From Parapristionchus giblindavisi (Eukaryota > Nematoda > Chromadorea > Rhabditida > Diplogasteridae): a stretch of DNA of 64,000 nt. A model generated the notes under the pieces. It searched no databases. It saw only the letters and a program-made list of their open reading frames with translations, and was not told the origin of the DNA. Position 1 is the first letter of the stretch, and every line of letters starts with the position of its first letter. Location: NCBI GenBank assembly GCA_943737045.1, contig CALSFV010000252.1, forward strand, positions 124,001 through 188,000, given 5' to 3'. The translations under genes were made by a program, and so were the position numbers. Positions 1 to 21,200 of this stretch are shown one piece after another.

Positions 1-3000
1 AAAAAGCCTAGTCTAGGTTATAAAAGAAACGAGACTACGAATAGACCGATAATACACCTATTCTAGGATCAATTTTTTACATATGACTATGTCACAAATC
101 GATTAGGTATACTGTGAGATGCATTGCGTTGCTACATTCGCACCTGCGCTGCCATACAAAATCGTGTTACATTGGGACACGCAAGATAACAGCGCATATG
201 TACGTAATGTAACTGCAACATAGCATACGAAAAGCTATCATAAATAGTGCCGACGAAGCAAAATCCATAAAAAAAGAAACCACCAAAGTAGACCCGGTCA
301 AGGAGCAATGTATGTGAGAAGGAAGCGAGAACGGTTCATTCCCTATTCTCGTTCACTCTATTTGTTCATCTTAAAGAGGGAGGCACGAACCGATGTCAAT
401 ATGCGCTCTCTTCAGCACTCTGTGCTCCCTCGTTGGCACCAAACAACTCGGAGAACTGTTGTCCGAGGGTTTCACACACACACTAATTGTAAACGGGTGT
501 AATAGAGATATTGGTGGTATCCCCACAAGTAAGAATGAAGCAATTCAGAATTTCCCTGTTGCCTTCAATCGATTCGCTGATATCGCAACGGACCCCCATC
601 AACCTATGCTAATCATCCATACTCTCTCATTTGTTGTGATGTCAATAAAGGGTAAGAATAGGAATGAGAATAACATATCAAAATGAGCATGATTGCAAAA
701 AGAACATAAACATGTCTATTGAGAGAGACACAGACATTAATCTCTCTCAATAGTGCAGTCAAATGACACAGTATTCAGGTTCAAGCCATTTTTCTTGGAC
801 TGCCAGACAAGTAAAGTAACGTTGTGTTTAAGAGTTTCTCTGCAGAGCGGTCGTTTTGGCTTTCAAATTCTAGCGAACATTGAGATCATAGCGCACCGGC
901 GCTAAAATGCGACAAAAGATGCTGAAAATAAGCACAGAACTGCAGAGACATCGATACAAGTTGCCAAAACGGAAGAATTACTCAGCAAACTTAGAAACAA
1001 CTTAGGGAGAGGGACGGGAATTGGCAGAAGATCACAATGTTTACCACACAGAAACAATGATCGGAACGGCGTGATCACACAATGAAACCTCGAGTTGGAT
1101 AAAGTGCAATGACTAGATAGAAGACACCTATACATACACTCGAGACTACTGTAGGCAGACGTTTGCAATGGACACAATGTATACGTGTGTGAGCACACGC
1201 AACACAATCAACACTACAAAATAGACCAACTATTAAAACGAGATCTTTGCTGGACATAATTCCTCAAATAATGAGCAATTTTAATCGGAACGACCAGAAA
1301 AAAAGAAAGATAGGAAATTGCACAATTCTCAACTTTAGCTAGCCTAACATAGACATACATGAACCACACAATATTCGTTTTCGTCGAATATTCGGATCGT
1401 CCTCCATTATCTAACGACCAGTCTGCTAGTCACTGCAACTTGCACTTTCCAATGAGAAATTACCCTCGAAAGCGGACGAGGGGCTGTAGGCATTGGGATA
1501 GGGTGAGAAGATATGAAGAAGAAGAAGAAGCTGACGAGGGACAGGGGAGAGAGGAGAGAAGTAAATGGAGATAGAAAGACAAAGGAGAGACAACCACTAC
1601 TACTCATAAGAGTGTGAGAGATGATGATGAGAGGGTATCGACTAGCATACGGAAGGAAGGAGAGGTAGAGAGGGAGAGGTAGAGAATACTACCACACTCT
1701 CCCTCTCCCTCATACGTTGCTACGGACTATACATGCTCAAATAGAGAAACATGTGTATAATATTATTACTACTACCATTTAGTGCTATCGAAAAAACCAA
1801 AATGCAGCCAGGTTTCGTAGTGTACAATGTACTCTTTCGATATATAGGGACAAGAAGTTGGGGAAGAAGTAGTAGAGAAGGATGCAGAAGAAGAAGAGAT
1901 GAATAATATAATGGTGATGAGTAGAAAAGGCATCAACCAGTAGTGGAGAAAAACGAAGAGTTATTGGGGATTGAAAACAAAGCGAGATGCAAGAAGGGGA
2001 AGGGAAAAATGAATTCCTTACTTGGAGTAGGTCAAATTTCAGGAGAAAACAAAAGGGGGAAAAGACATCACAGTTAATGCACATCCCCGGCGCATCAAGA
2101 TCTTTCAATAAAGGGCTTCAGGTGTCAGATGCTCTCACCCTCTTCACATTTATCAACGAATCTATTCTAGAGAAAGCGCTCTACGTGAGAAAAGTAATAA
2201 GAAAGCGGATACTTCTCGCGTGTCAATGGAAGGACCTGGCTATTCATAGTCTCTCTCTCTCCTCTTTAACCTCAGAGAACCAAAGTATCCAGTAGAAGAA
2301 AGAAAGAATACAAAGAAGCCGAAGAAGGCGATAGGTGTGAGGGAGGTCCTCCCTCTCTGGGAGGAGTACGGCGAGTGATGACGAGAAAGAGGGAGAGAGA
2401 GGGTGGAAGAATAGAAGAATGAGCAAGAGCGAGTCAAACACCACGCCTGGGGGTGATCATTGATGACCAAGGATGGAAGGAAGGGAAGAGATCCAAAGAT
2501 CCATTGAGACAACATCAAGAGCCACTCGTCATATTACAGACTCTTTTTCCATTCACGTTGAAGATGTTCACAAGAACACGTACATGTTCTATCATCAACG
2601 AAACATTTAGAACTCTTGGCTCTCGCTGGTTGTCTCGTATATACATACATACATACATAGGTGCATGCAAACCTATACTTGTACATCTATTAATATTATT
2701 AAATTAATAATTACATAATATTCACCTACTAAATAGACGAGGGACAAAAGCAAACATGTACCCGGCCCCCAAGTAGGCGCAGAGAATGAGAGGAGAGTGC
2801 GAATATGGAGAAGAAATGGGTGGGGACAAATAAGGATAGACAGGGTAATAGAGAGAATAACCGATGAAGAGTGATAAAAAGTATACAATTGAGAAAAAAA
2901 TGAAAAGATGGTCGGATATCTAATTCAAGTCATTTACATTTTTTAAACAACAACACAAGCATTATTCATATTAATATTATTAAAATCAATAAAAATAAAA

Positions 3001-3019
3001 ATAATAATTAGTAACTGAC
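1..3019. other. No gene recognised; intergenic or long terminal intron
   Basis: About 3 kb with short, unrelated ORFs and purine- or pyrimidine-rich tracts (for example 1515-1710 and 2390-2410). No family similarity or convincing splice pattern was found on either strand. A C-terminal exon of the adjacent DDX23-like gene should lie at lower coordinates than 3020 on the minus strand, but none was recognised here. It may lie before base 1 or be too diverged to see. Confidence 0.5.
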
Positions 3020-10526
<7,507 letters not shown>

Positions 10527-10530
10527 CCTG

Positions 10531-11895
10531 CACAAGTATTATCGTTAAACAGCAAAATAATCAATATTCAAAGCAAATTCCATGGCATAAACAGAGAAAA
10601 CAAGAAGAACTAGAAAACACATTTCGAATACATGGATACTGTGCAGCGCACGTGAGGAAAGTGCGCACCCCCGAGATTTTGGGCGGAGCTTGAAGAGGTA
10701 CCTCGTGTCAGATTTCACATTTTAATGTTCATTTTAATAGTTTCTGTGCTATCCTTTACTAAATAATAATTTGCATAATTTGCAACTGTTAATAGTTATA
10801 TACATTTTTAAAGTTAATAAATATAATACACCTAAAGTCAAGGAGGACGCTTACTGTTCATGCTCCAAAAATGTTCTCTTCATTTCTCATGCTATTTCTT
10901 TATACTCTGACCACTAAAATTTTGTTGAGATCGGTTTTTGTTGTTATTGCGTCGATGTTCTATTTTTAAATATATATGTGATTGCTTCTATTAGATTGGC
11001 TTTAAGTCCATTTAAAAAAATCGATCTCGTCTAATTAGGTTAATCGATTTAATTATAATCCATTTTAGTGCCTACTTCACTCGATTCTACATAGATTAAA
11101 TATGAAATAAATATTTTATAAAAGATCCTAGTGAACTGGAACGTGATCTCCAATTTGAGCCACGTTAGTACATTTTTAACTAATATAATAACGTTTTTTT
11201 TAAAACTTAAACATTAATCATATCATGAAAATGATTAATGCAAAAATCTGAACGATTACAGACAATGTTTATCTTTCTACTGCTATTATTCACGATGCAT
11301 TTTCTTGTTCGGATGATCTTAATGATGGTTTGTTTCCCTTGTAATGATTGAATTCACAAACCATTTACAGAAAGGAATTTGTCTTCTTCAATGACGTGAA
11401 ATCCCTTGGTGGAGTGCTCCGAATTTTGTTGGAGATAATCACTACATAAATCTTCGGTTGTTTTGTAATGATTCGTCCTAACACGCAGATATAGCGAATT
11501 ACATTCTTGTCGTGTTCTACAAGATATCGAATCATCTTTCATAAAGCACTTTTTTACATCTACGTCAACGTGTTATATCACATTGTATAACTATTATAAA
11601 TACAAACATGTATCACTCGAATACACCTATCAGTTTTGCTTACAATTAGTACTACTCCCAATGATTATTATTAGCGCGGCATTGCATCACATGGAATCTG
11701 ACCGAAAATTCTCATCTATTATACAATCATCACAGAGAAAAACTACACCGAGAAAAAAATTTCCTAGAAGCGTCTCTTAACGGAATTCTTCCCTCATAGG
11801 TAATGTAATTATGATAACATGCATGTACGAACGAAACATCAACTTTATCTACAAAATATTGGTCACATGTAAGAATGAATGAATGGAATGATTGA
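10531..11895. other. Intergenic region between ddx-23 start and acyl-CoA dehydrogenase end
   Basis: AT-rich. Contains the likely ddx-23 promoter side (10531-10900) and the acyl-CoA dehydrogenase 3' flank. A 62-codon minus-strand ORF at 11354-11542 resembles nothing I know and has no neighbouring splice context. Confidence 0.5.
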
Positions 11896-14800
11896 TTATA
11901 TCTTAGCTATGGGAATTCCATTTCTCATCCATTCCTTATTCTTCGTATGATTGAAGAGAAGCATATGATCATTATCGATCCGCGATTGGGTGAATACACT
12001 TTCTTCTAGATCTCCCTTTAGATCTCGTTCAACACAGAATCTAAGATTATCGATTGATCAAATGATCCCTGATCTACCGTATACCTCTGAGCAGTCACAA
12101 TATCACTGTCATCTGCCGTATCTGAGACAGCAGCATTGACCATGAGAGCTCCTATAACACGGGTCTCCGGTAAAAGTGTAGCAACGCCTGCCACTAGGAA
12201 AAATTTTTTGTCTCCGATTTCGATGAAAGTCGGTCAGTAGGTGTGGTTGGGGGTCATGAGAAGGCCTAGCCACTTGATTTGACCAAAATTGCAAATTATC
12301 GATTTTTTGCGATCTACCATGAAAATGATCATAACTCGGTTCATTTTCATCGAACAGCGAGCTGACAGGTGTCATTCGAACCGTATTAGAATGCACTCCA
12401 AAAAAGCTGTTTATGACCCCTTCGCTGCTAAGTCGTCTTCATGGCGAAAAACGCGAAAATCAGATTTTTTTAACAAAAAAGTGATCTGTTCTCGAAAATT
12501 TTCTCTTGAACCCTTCCGTATTATTGCAGAAAAATAGTTTTCAGATCACGTACAAAGTCGGTATGTTGTTCATGTACCGTATCTCTGTCCTCCCAATACC
12601 GTTTACTAGATCACACGGGACTTAGCCATTTTTTTCTCGCTTCATCAGTTTTTTGATCGTATCTGCCTTCAAACTGGTCCAATCGACTATCTTAAAAAAG
12701 GAAAATGATGCTCTCGGAAAGGTGAATAAAAAGTGCTTGAATGATCGAATAGCTATGACAACCCATTTTTTAGTTATTCGGGGAAAATCACTACACTTTC
12801 TCTTTTTTCATCGATTCCAATGAATGAACGGAAATAAAATTATTCTTTGTACTGCAAAATCTACCCAATCGACTTTATTTTATATTGTACATGAGAAACT
12901 GTGTTATAAATGAATGAGAAACTGTTATAAAAGCAAGTGGTGGTAGTGGGGTTCTTCTCCATCCGCGATCTTCTTCTCCTCCTCCTCCTTCAGTCCATAG
13001 CTCCACAGCTTCCCTCCATGAGAGTTCCATATGATGGAACTGTCGATTCCCTTCAGTCCCTTCACTTTCATCCCTTCTCTTATTCCACGGAATCTCCACG
13101 CGGAGAGGGTGTCACCGTTGAATTCGAAATGGCCCAGTCCAGAGATTCCGTTCAGCTTCGTCTTCGATTGAGGAGTGAATCCGACAGTCGCAAGGTGGAC
13201 GGACATTCCTCGTAGTCCCTTTCCAGAAGTCAGTGCTTCGAACATCCTCTCGTGGGTGTCTATATCCTTTCTCTTGGCCATGAATGCCCTCATGATGGTC
13301 TTTGCATATGAGGCGTATCGATCGGAGGATGACTTGCCACTCTGTGATTCCGAGAAACTCCAAGTGGCGATCTTCATTCTAGTGGTAGTCTCGATCGATG
13401 GTATGGTGGCGAGGACAGCCGCAGAGTGGTAGTACCCTCAAGTTAGTTATTGAATGTTGCATGTGTGTTTCAGTGTGCAACAGTGTTTCCATAACTGGCA
13501 TGAAACAGCCGACTAAATCGGCGTTGATGAGGTTTTCCCCGAATAACTAAAAAATGGGTTGTCATAGCTATTCGATCATTCAAGCACTTTTTATTCACCT
13601 TTCCGAGAGCATCATTTTCCTTTTTTAAGATAGTCGATTGGACCAGTTTGAAGGCAGATACGATCAAAAAACTGATGAAGCGAGAAAAAAATGGCTAAGT
13701 CCCGTGTGATCTAGTAAACGGTATTGGGAGGACAGAGATACGGTACATGAACAACATACCGACTTTGTACGTGATCTGAAAACTATTTTTCTGCAATAAT
13801 ACGGAAGGGTTCAAGAGAAAATTTTCGAGAACAGATCACTTTTTTGTTAAAAAAATCTGATTTTCGCGTTTTTCGCCATGAAGACGACTTAGCAGCGAAG
13901 GAGTCATAAACAGCTTTTTTGGAGTGCATTCTAACACGGTTCGAATGACACCTGTCAGCTCGCTGTACGATGAAAATGAACCGAGTTATGATCATTTTCA
14001 TGGTAGATCGCAAAATCGATAATTTGCAATTTTGGTCAAATCAAGTGGCTAGGCCTTCTCATGACCCCCAACCACACCCACTGACCGACTTTCATCGAAA
14101 TCGGAGACAAAAAATTTTTCCTAGTGGCAGAACGGGCTGTTTTTGCTACACTTTTACAGGAGACCCGTGATAATTGATATCTATTACAGTAATCCTTGAT
14201 TTACCGTATCCTCACCACAGTAAACTCTTCCCAATGCCATGAGTATTGATCGAGCACCTCCACTAAATCGAATTCCTTCCTCAATATTAGAGAGATCAGA
14301 GAACGTTCTGATATTGTTTTGTATATTTGCATTAGCATCAGCTACCGCTCTGGCGGATGCTAATATCTGAATGGTTTATCGATTATTGATTATCGATTGA
14401 TTATTGATCGATACTCTTTGATCTCTGCGTGTTAATGGTTCCTCAAGTAGTTTCAGCACAGTTGAGTGAAATGCTTGCATGGCATTTGGACGAGCTTAAT
14501 AAGCATACTACAGTAGCCCATCAATATATCAATCGATAATCTTACTTGCCATAACACGAATAACATCCATAGAGAGTACATTTGTTGTGCCTTCCCAGAT
14601 GGGCATTACCTAATCAATAAAATGCATTCAATTATTGATTATTTATACCTGAGCATCTCTAAGTGCCGAGGCTATTCCGGAATCCTCCATGTATCCCATA
14701 CCACCAAAACATTCCAAGGCTTCGCTGACATACGGCATGCACTACAACAATTACGGTATGATTACGGTAATAAATCGATCAATAATCTCACAATCTTAGC

Positions 14801-16947
14801 TGTATAAGCTTTGATTACTGGAGTCAATAATCTAATCAGATCGGCTTCTTCTTCCGTTGATCTACCAGATTCCTGATATCGATTGATTGGATGGATGATA
14901 AAAGAATTACAGTATACCGAAAGTCCAATTAGTCTCGCTACATCCAACAGGAAGAGTGTGCATGCACGAACATCCACCTACAGTAATCCAATCGATTGAA
15001 TATGACCTAATCAATCAATAACTACAGTATTCCAATATACTTAATATAATCTAATCAATCAATAACCTCCAGTGCTGCCATGGTTCTGATATGCAGAGGC
15101 CATTCAACGAGTTTTCTTCCGAATGCTTCTCTCCTTGTGGCGTAATCTCGTGCCAAATTAAGGATTCTGCAAAGCACTTTCACTAATTACTAAAAGTAGT
15201 CTACCGTATACCTCCTCATGGCAGACACACTACCAGCTGAATTGTGTAGACGAGTTACATTGAGCATATTAGAGATGGAAGCAACGCCTCGACCGGGTTC
15301 ACCAATCAATGTGGCCTTATTCATTATTGATTAGTTATTGGTTGAATGATTGATCTACCTTTACTCCATCAAGTAACAACTCGGCCGTAGGCAATTGTCT
15401 GGTTCCCAGTTTATCTTTGAGCCGAATCATCTATGAATGAAATAAAATAAATAAATCTTATTTACGTAAAAACGTCGATAAACCTGAATTCCATTTAGAT
15501 CTCCAGACACTTCATCTCTAACGTGTAAGAAGAATAGAGAAAGCGGCTGAAATATTGTTTAATCTCATTCAGCGTGACTGCTCGGGCATGGACACCAAAC
15601 TACCTCATTCGAATTTCCAGTCTTATCTGCTATCCTTGCGAGAGTCAGTGCAATATCTGCATCTATAGCAGACGAGAACCATTTGTATCCATATAGTCGA
15701 TACTGTAGATACCGTAATCCACGATACCGTACTCTACAGTAATCCTCTCACTTACCGTATCACCTTCTTCATGAACAGCATAAGTATCACATGCGCCGCT
15801 CACATCACTTCCTCCTCTCTTTTCAGTCATCCATTGGCCCGATGTCCATGCCCTGAATTATTGATCGATTCGAATTATTGATTGACTTGAATCAATAAAG
15901 TAGATCATTCAATACCTTTCTCCATCAGTACTAATCAATCTCTCATAAGCCTTGGCTATCTCTGGATTAGTCTTATGGATCCCGAGTGCCTATAAGATAA
16001 CTACCGTAATCATATCGAGGGATACGGTATTTTCTACCGTACTCTGAATGTTCGAACAGCTCCATCAGTCATAGCAAGCGGACATGAAGTCAATCCAGAC
16101 GAAGGACTATACAACAGTAGTTTCACTGTCTATAAGCAAATTAATTATGGTTAAACTCACATCCCGAGTTGATTTGAAACTCCCTGCTCTGGCCACAGTC
16201 TCTCGCTTTCTTTGTATGCGAAAGACCGTTGTCAAGCGGAGAGTAAAATTAGTATGGATGTATCTTTAAAAATATTTTAAAATTACCTGATGAATTCTTC
16301 TATGTACAGGATCTCTCGATTCGTCATAACCGATTGCTGGAACGTCAAAGATCAAAGATCAAACTTTATCTGCTATTCCCATTCTTTACCGTAAATTTGA
16401 AAAAAAATAAAGGGCGAAGAAAGACCAAAGATCAAAGATCAATATCGTACCTACTAGTCCTTCCTCCGCCATAATCTTCTTCAATTTATACCATTCATCA
16501 CAAACTCTCAATTCATCAACTCTTCTTCCCCAAGCATCTTGTGTGATCAATTCAGGTTTCTTTAGCTGAAAGTTCAAAGATTAACTATCGATCAAATATC
16601 AAAGATCACTTCGCATTGTCTTCCAAGATTTGTGATTTCACTTAGAATACGCCCAGCGAAACGATCAAGATCTTTTGATGTCTAAATAAAGTTCATATTA
16701 AAAAGGCTTTTCATTCTTTTATTCAAACTCTTTCATATTCCTGTGGAGGCAGAAGACGTTGGAGAGTTTTATCGATTAGAGGATCATCCCTGAAATTATT
16801 GATTGATTCGATAAACGTCAAGAAAAGGCTTGGAACAGTTGAAAAGAGTAGTTAAAGGCGAGAAAGCGAGTTAGTGCGACAATAGCGGCGAGTTTCAAAT
16901 TCTCTCACAGACTCTCTCAATTACTTGTTCTGCAAATGTTGTCGCAT
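11896..16947 (-). CDS. AidB-type acyl-CoA dehydrogenase
   Basis: FAD-dependent acyl-CoA dehydrogenase fold of the AidB/ACDH-11-like subgroup. Exons: 16925-16947 (tentative first), 16729-16789, 16610-16681, 16451-16565, 16287-16336, 16043-16129, 15916-15989, 15756-15852, 15604-15702, 15484-15546, 15359-15430, 15212-15315, 15067-15166, 14918-14977, 14792-14872, 14649-14741, 14546-14609, 14415-14494, 14216-14366, 12085-12151, 11896-12040. Phases are continuous and give about 585 residues. Seen: [15 protein letters not shown] (FAD/substrate beta-domain signature), [35 protein letters not shown] and [13 protein letters not shown]. The seven-residue first exon rests only on phase fit. Oddities: a 2-kb foldback element fills the last intron between 14216 and 12151, and a small inverted-repeat element sits in the intron near 16150-16255. 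In C. elegans ACDH-11 is linked to fatty-acid control of desaturation; orthology here is not proven. Confidence 0.92.
12158..14169. mobile_element. Long-inverted-repeat (foldback) element with internal ORF, TSD ATAA
   Basis: Arms 12158-12789 and 13532-14169 are near-perfect inverted copies of about 630 bp with termini CACGGGTCTCC / GGAGACCCGTG. They are flanked by ATAA at 12154-12157 and 14170-14173. The ~740-bp centre differs from the arms and holds a minus-strand ORF. The element sits in the last intron of the acyl-CoA dehydrogenase gene. No transposase was recognised, so it is probably non-autonomous; the superfamily is undetermined. Confidence 0.9.
12925..13438 (-). CDS. Unrecognised ORF carried inside the foldback element
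   Basis: An open frame runs from about 13438 to a TAA at 12925. The first in-frame ATG is at 13377, giving 150 residues. The frame is open about 20 codons further upstream after a possible TTGAG acceptor, and an AATAAA signal lies just downstream (near 12872-12880). Composition is protein-like ([46 protein letters not shown]) and ends in an acidic/lysine stretch. No family was recognised. It may be a host exon captured by the element or an element gene; a fragment is as likely as a complete gene. Confidence 0.5.
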
Positions 16948-17001
16948 ATTTATAATGTATGATAAATAAAATTAAATTTGGTCATGTATACCCTTATAGG
17001 G

Positions 17002-18220
17002 AAAGAGATACCTATATGGATTATACAAATGCGGTGGCTGAATCGAGAAATTGCCCGTCTTTGCATGCGAAAAGTCGTTGACAGGCATCTATGAGATAAT
17101 GTATTACAGTTTATTGACGTGCACGAAATGAGACACATAAATAGGAAGAGTGAAAAAAGGTTTATAATATAGACGTGATTTGCAAATGGACAATTTGGAA
17201 AGTCTCAATAATTGAAATGGGACTCTCCTAGGTCAGTATATGTAACTCCTCTCTTACAATTATTGTTAGACGATTCATTGCGTGCGATAATATAATATCA
17301 TAGACATGTGCAAGAAATGAGACAAATAATGGTAACGAGAGAAAAAGATTTCAAAAATATGTCGACGATGAATGAGATGGATTTGCCTAGTTATATAAAA
17401 TAATTGAATTAAGTGCTCATTGATCGTGTTTATTGAATGTTGTGAGAGAAATGTGAACGATCTGTACAAACTACAATGAATGACAGAGTGACAGATAAGG
17501 AGATGGTAGAGAGAGAAAGAGAGTGAGAGGGAGAGAGAGAAGGAGGGGAGAGGGAGAGAGAGAAGGAGGGGAGAGGGAGAGAGAGAAGGAGGGGAGAGGG
17601 AGAAAGAGTTAGAGAGAGAGAGGGAGAGAGAGGGAGAAATGCGAGAGTGATAGACATGGTGATGGTAGAGAAAGAGAAACAACATGAGAACTACACTACG
17701 ATACCATACTATAATGTCTAGTTCTATTTCCATATTCCATTGCAAATTATCAAAACACAGTGATGCACGTTCGCGTTTTCTAAAGACATAGTGCCGCGCC
17801 ACAATCTACCACGCGATGGTTTGTTTGCAAAGAATAAAGAGGTAAAATTATGAGCGCTACTGCAGAATCTTCGCCCCAAAAAGGCTAACCAATCATCGAT
17901 TCACTTAGTATTCGAGTAGATGATCCTACTCTAACACACAATTATAATTTAATCCCCTAATTTAAAGAGCTCCGCCCAAAATCTGGGCTTCTGCAGTAGT
18001 GTCACATAATGTTTATCGTTGAGAACTGAAAGGGGTGCTTCAGTGATCAAAATTTTTGATAAAAAAGTCATACTGGTGTAGCGCCACTTTTCATCATTTC
18101 AATTTCTGCATTCATTTATCATTTTACTCTTCACGTGTCAAAATCAACACAATTCGTGAGAAGATCGCAAACAAGTTTATATCTCTCTCCATAAGGGATA
18201 TTCTAGTTCGATCTGATCTT
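17002..18220. other. Intergenic, with GAGA-rich repeat
   Basis: No gene recognised between the acyl-CoA dehydrogenase start and the acid phosphatase end. A purine-rich (GAGAGG)n-type tract occupies about 17505-17645 and produces long spurious serine/leucine-rich ORFs on the minus strand. Confidence 0.6.
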
Positions 18221-18225
18221 TGATC

Positions 18226-18231
18226 TTTATT
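18226..18231 (-). promoter_or_regulatory. Poly(A) signal of the acid phosphatase gene
   Basis: AATAAA on the minus strand begins two bases after the TAA stop codon (18233-18235), an unusually tight 3' end. Confidence 0.6.
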
Positions 18232-18232
18232 C

Positions 18233-21200
18233 TTAGGGCTTAGGTTGGTAGTTGCAATCCTTGGCAGGGTCCGTGGTGATGATATCCTTGGCAGACTCTT
18301 TGAACTTATCCAAATCACAGAACTCCTGCTGTTCACAAGCAGGAATTAGCGGAGTGAGAATCTGAATTTAAATATTGGATTTTTAAAAATAATATATCGA
18401 TTTTTAAAGTAAATAAATAAACAAAAAAATAAATGTAAATAATAAATAACAATATCATTATAAATAAACTGACCACAAACTCATTGGCATATGTACCACG
18501 TTTGTAGACGACCTGAAGTATACAAATATATTTCTATTTTTAAGCTGTCCGCTCTGGTCACGCTCTCTCACAGACAATCAAAGCGAGAGAGCGTTGCCAG
18601 AGCTTCAAATTAGCTCGCGTGTGCTTTTCAGACGTCACTTATGTGGTCAAACATTTCTTCTTCATGGTTAAAACCGAAGATCTTACCCTAATCTTCGGTT
18701 GATCCCCCTCTATCCACAATTCATACCCGAGGAACGCATTATACGACGGATACATCTGATCTCCGACAGCAAACAACCTATAACAATGAATTTGATCTTT
18801 GATCTTTGATCTTTGAACTCTTACTTCGCATCTCCGCTAAGAATGTCCAGCTGAACGTTGATGACGAAATCTTGCTGGAAAAAGAGATATTTTTGAAAAT
18901 AAACATAAAGTGATACCGTTGAGAATCCTTTGAAGAGTACAGAATCGCAGTCCTTTAGTTCCTTTCCAATGTAGCAATCCCATTTCTTTTGTATATCAGT
19001 GTGGAGAGTGTTGGCCAACAATCCCGAATTGACTTTCAGAATGAATGGATCGCGAAAAGGTGCTCCGCCCAGTTGGTAATTCAATGTCTGCAATAATATA
19101 TTTATTTATTTATTTTATATACGCTCACGCATATGCGTGCGCATGAACGAGACAGTCGAAATAAAAAAAAATGAATGACATAACTCTCATGACAAATGAT
19201 AATGATCGAAAAACTATGGGAGGAACGAAGAAATGACTCAATCCGTTCAAATTATGCAAAATTATAAATAATAATTATAAAATAAATATATTTTTATGAA
19301 TATTTCATATGACCATGTCCCTTTTCTTGTACAAAAACTTACATGAGATGTGACTTTTCTAGCATCTACAGCCCTCTCTCCCGTATAATCCTTGTCCATA
19401 TTGGCTCCAGCATGTTCCTAGAAGTAGCTTCTTGTATTTCAAACTCAAAATTTAAAAATAAACATAAAATTTCAATCCACAGTATTTTTGACTCGTCCCA
19501 ATCTCGTCGAGATACCTTTCCTCTCGTTGGTATACGATGCGAGTCAAAACGGCTGAGACCGCATTCAAGAACATTGACAAAATGTTTGCCGGCAAACTTA
19601 ACGTCACGAGCGTAAGCGAATGATTTTGAATCCGTCTACGGGTGTTACCCCACCTTGTCGACAAACGGTTTGCTACGGTTCATGGCTACGGCATCTGACA
19701 ATGAGTTCGTGAGCTTGACAAACATGCTCACCCTTGCAATCAATCTCTCTGCTTCTTCATAATACTTGTGATCTTTGAAAAACTTGGTGACATCGCTTGC
19801 ATTCGAACAACGAAACGATTGATCTTCAAACTCGAGATACTGTAAAATGAAATAATTATAAATCGATAATCATCAAATTCAAATAAATTTAGGATGAACC
19901 AGATGAGTAATGATTCGATTAGAAGTCATTATTAGCTATAATCTTTTTATTCCTTATCGAAGTTTAACATGAATTTAAAAAAAATCCCGCTCTGGCAATG
20001 ATCTCTCGCAGACAAAGAAAGAGAGAGAATTTGGCCAGAGCGGAGAGCTTCGAATTAGCTCGGGGTTTAATTGTAGAATGTGATGAAAAAACTCACAGTC
20101 AAATTAGTAATATCTGGATAATTTTCGCAAGTCTTTCCGAAGTGTTCACCCAATGCAGGGCAATCCTTCCATTGGAATTTCAATAGCTGCAAAAGACAAT
20201 GTTCAAAAGCAGACCAAACCCATCCTTTTCTGCAGCATGGAATCTCACTTTTGCGTACATTCTCGCAAGTCTCTGGTATTTCAAAATTTAAAGCCTGTTT
20301 AAAATACACCACTGACTTTAAGTTTACTTTAAGTCTACTTCAAGTGAAAACGCACAAAAATTACACTTTGAGTTTTAAAATACAAGAGCATATTCTAAAG
20401 TTTCACTTCTTCAAAATTCCAGCTCTCGAAAGGCAGCGTTTTTTTCCAACACAGGAAGATAGCGCGGATTGGAACGCTGTGGACATGGCCGCTTACCCAA
20501 TCCATATCACGCTTATCTAGTGAGAAGACGTCCACTTCTTGCTTGCAACTATCGTACAGACCACTGAATAAATTCTTCGCCGTGGCTATACAACGAGGAA
20601 TGGCAACCGAACGAAAAGAGATCTGAAAAGGAATAATCTTTGATCTTTGATCTCTAGATCCATCTGAGTTAACCGTTTTCTTGTCAAACTCTCGAGGGAG
20701 AAATCTGTGCTTCTCGATGTATTCCTTCTTCAGGAATGCTCCCAATTCACGACTCTTCGCTACTCCTTCCTGAATTTCAATAGTATTTATTTATTCATTT
20801 ATTTATTAATCATACATGCAAAGACGTGCAAAGACGTGTTTTTTCTAAAATTACTGTAGACTAGTGTTGTTTATTCGACTAAAATTCTCGAATATTTTCA
20901 TTTTAGTCCGAACTAAATGCAAACTTATTCGAGAATAATTGTTAAAGATTCCTCTGTTGTATTCTCGACTAGATCGGCCGGTTGACAGAAAATATTCGAG
21001 AATTTTAGTCGAGTCAACAACACTGCTGTAGACGGAGATTGTATTTCAATTAATAATCAATTGTATTTCAATCAATAATCAATTGTATTTCAATCAATAA
21101 TCAATTGTATTTCAATCAATAATCAATTGTATTTCAATCAATAATCGGAAATTAAAGTTCTCACATCAGTGAGCATTCCGATTCCATTCTTGAATACGAG

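Noticed and set aside
11354..11542. 62-codon minus-strand ORF between ddx-23 and the acyl-CoA dehydrogenase gene
   Set aside because: Short, isolated, no family match and no splice or SL acceptor convincingly placed.
12937..13215. Plus-strand ORF opposite the captured ORF
   Set aside because: Shadow frame of the minus-strand ORF, which is longer and more protein-like.
17275..17802. 175-codon minus-strand ORF rich in serine/leucine
   Set aside because: Produced by the GAGAGG low-complexity tract read in an open frame.
21039..21146. Possible CRISPR-like repeat array
   Set aside because: Head-to-tail 22-bp units with no spacers, in an intron of a eukaryotic gene.
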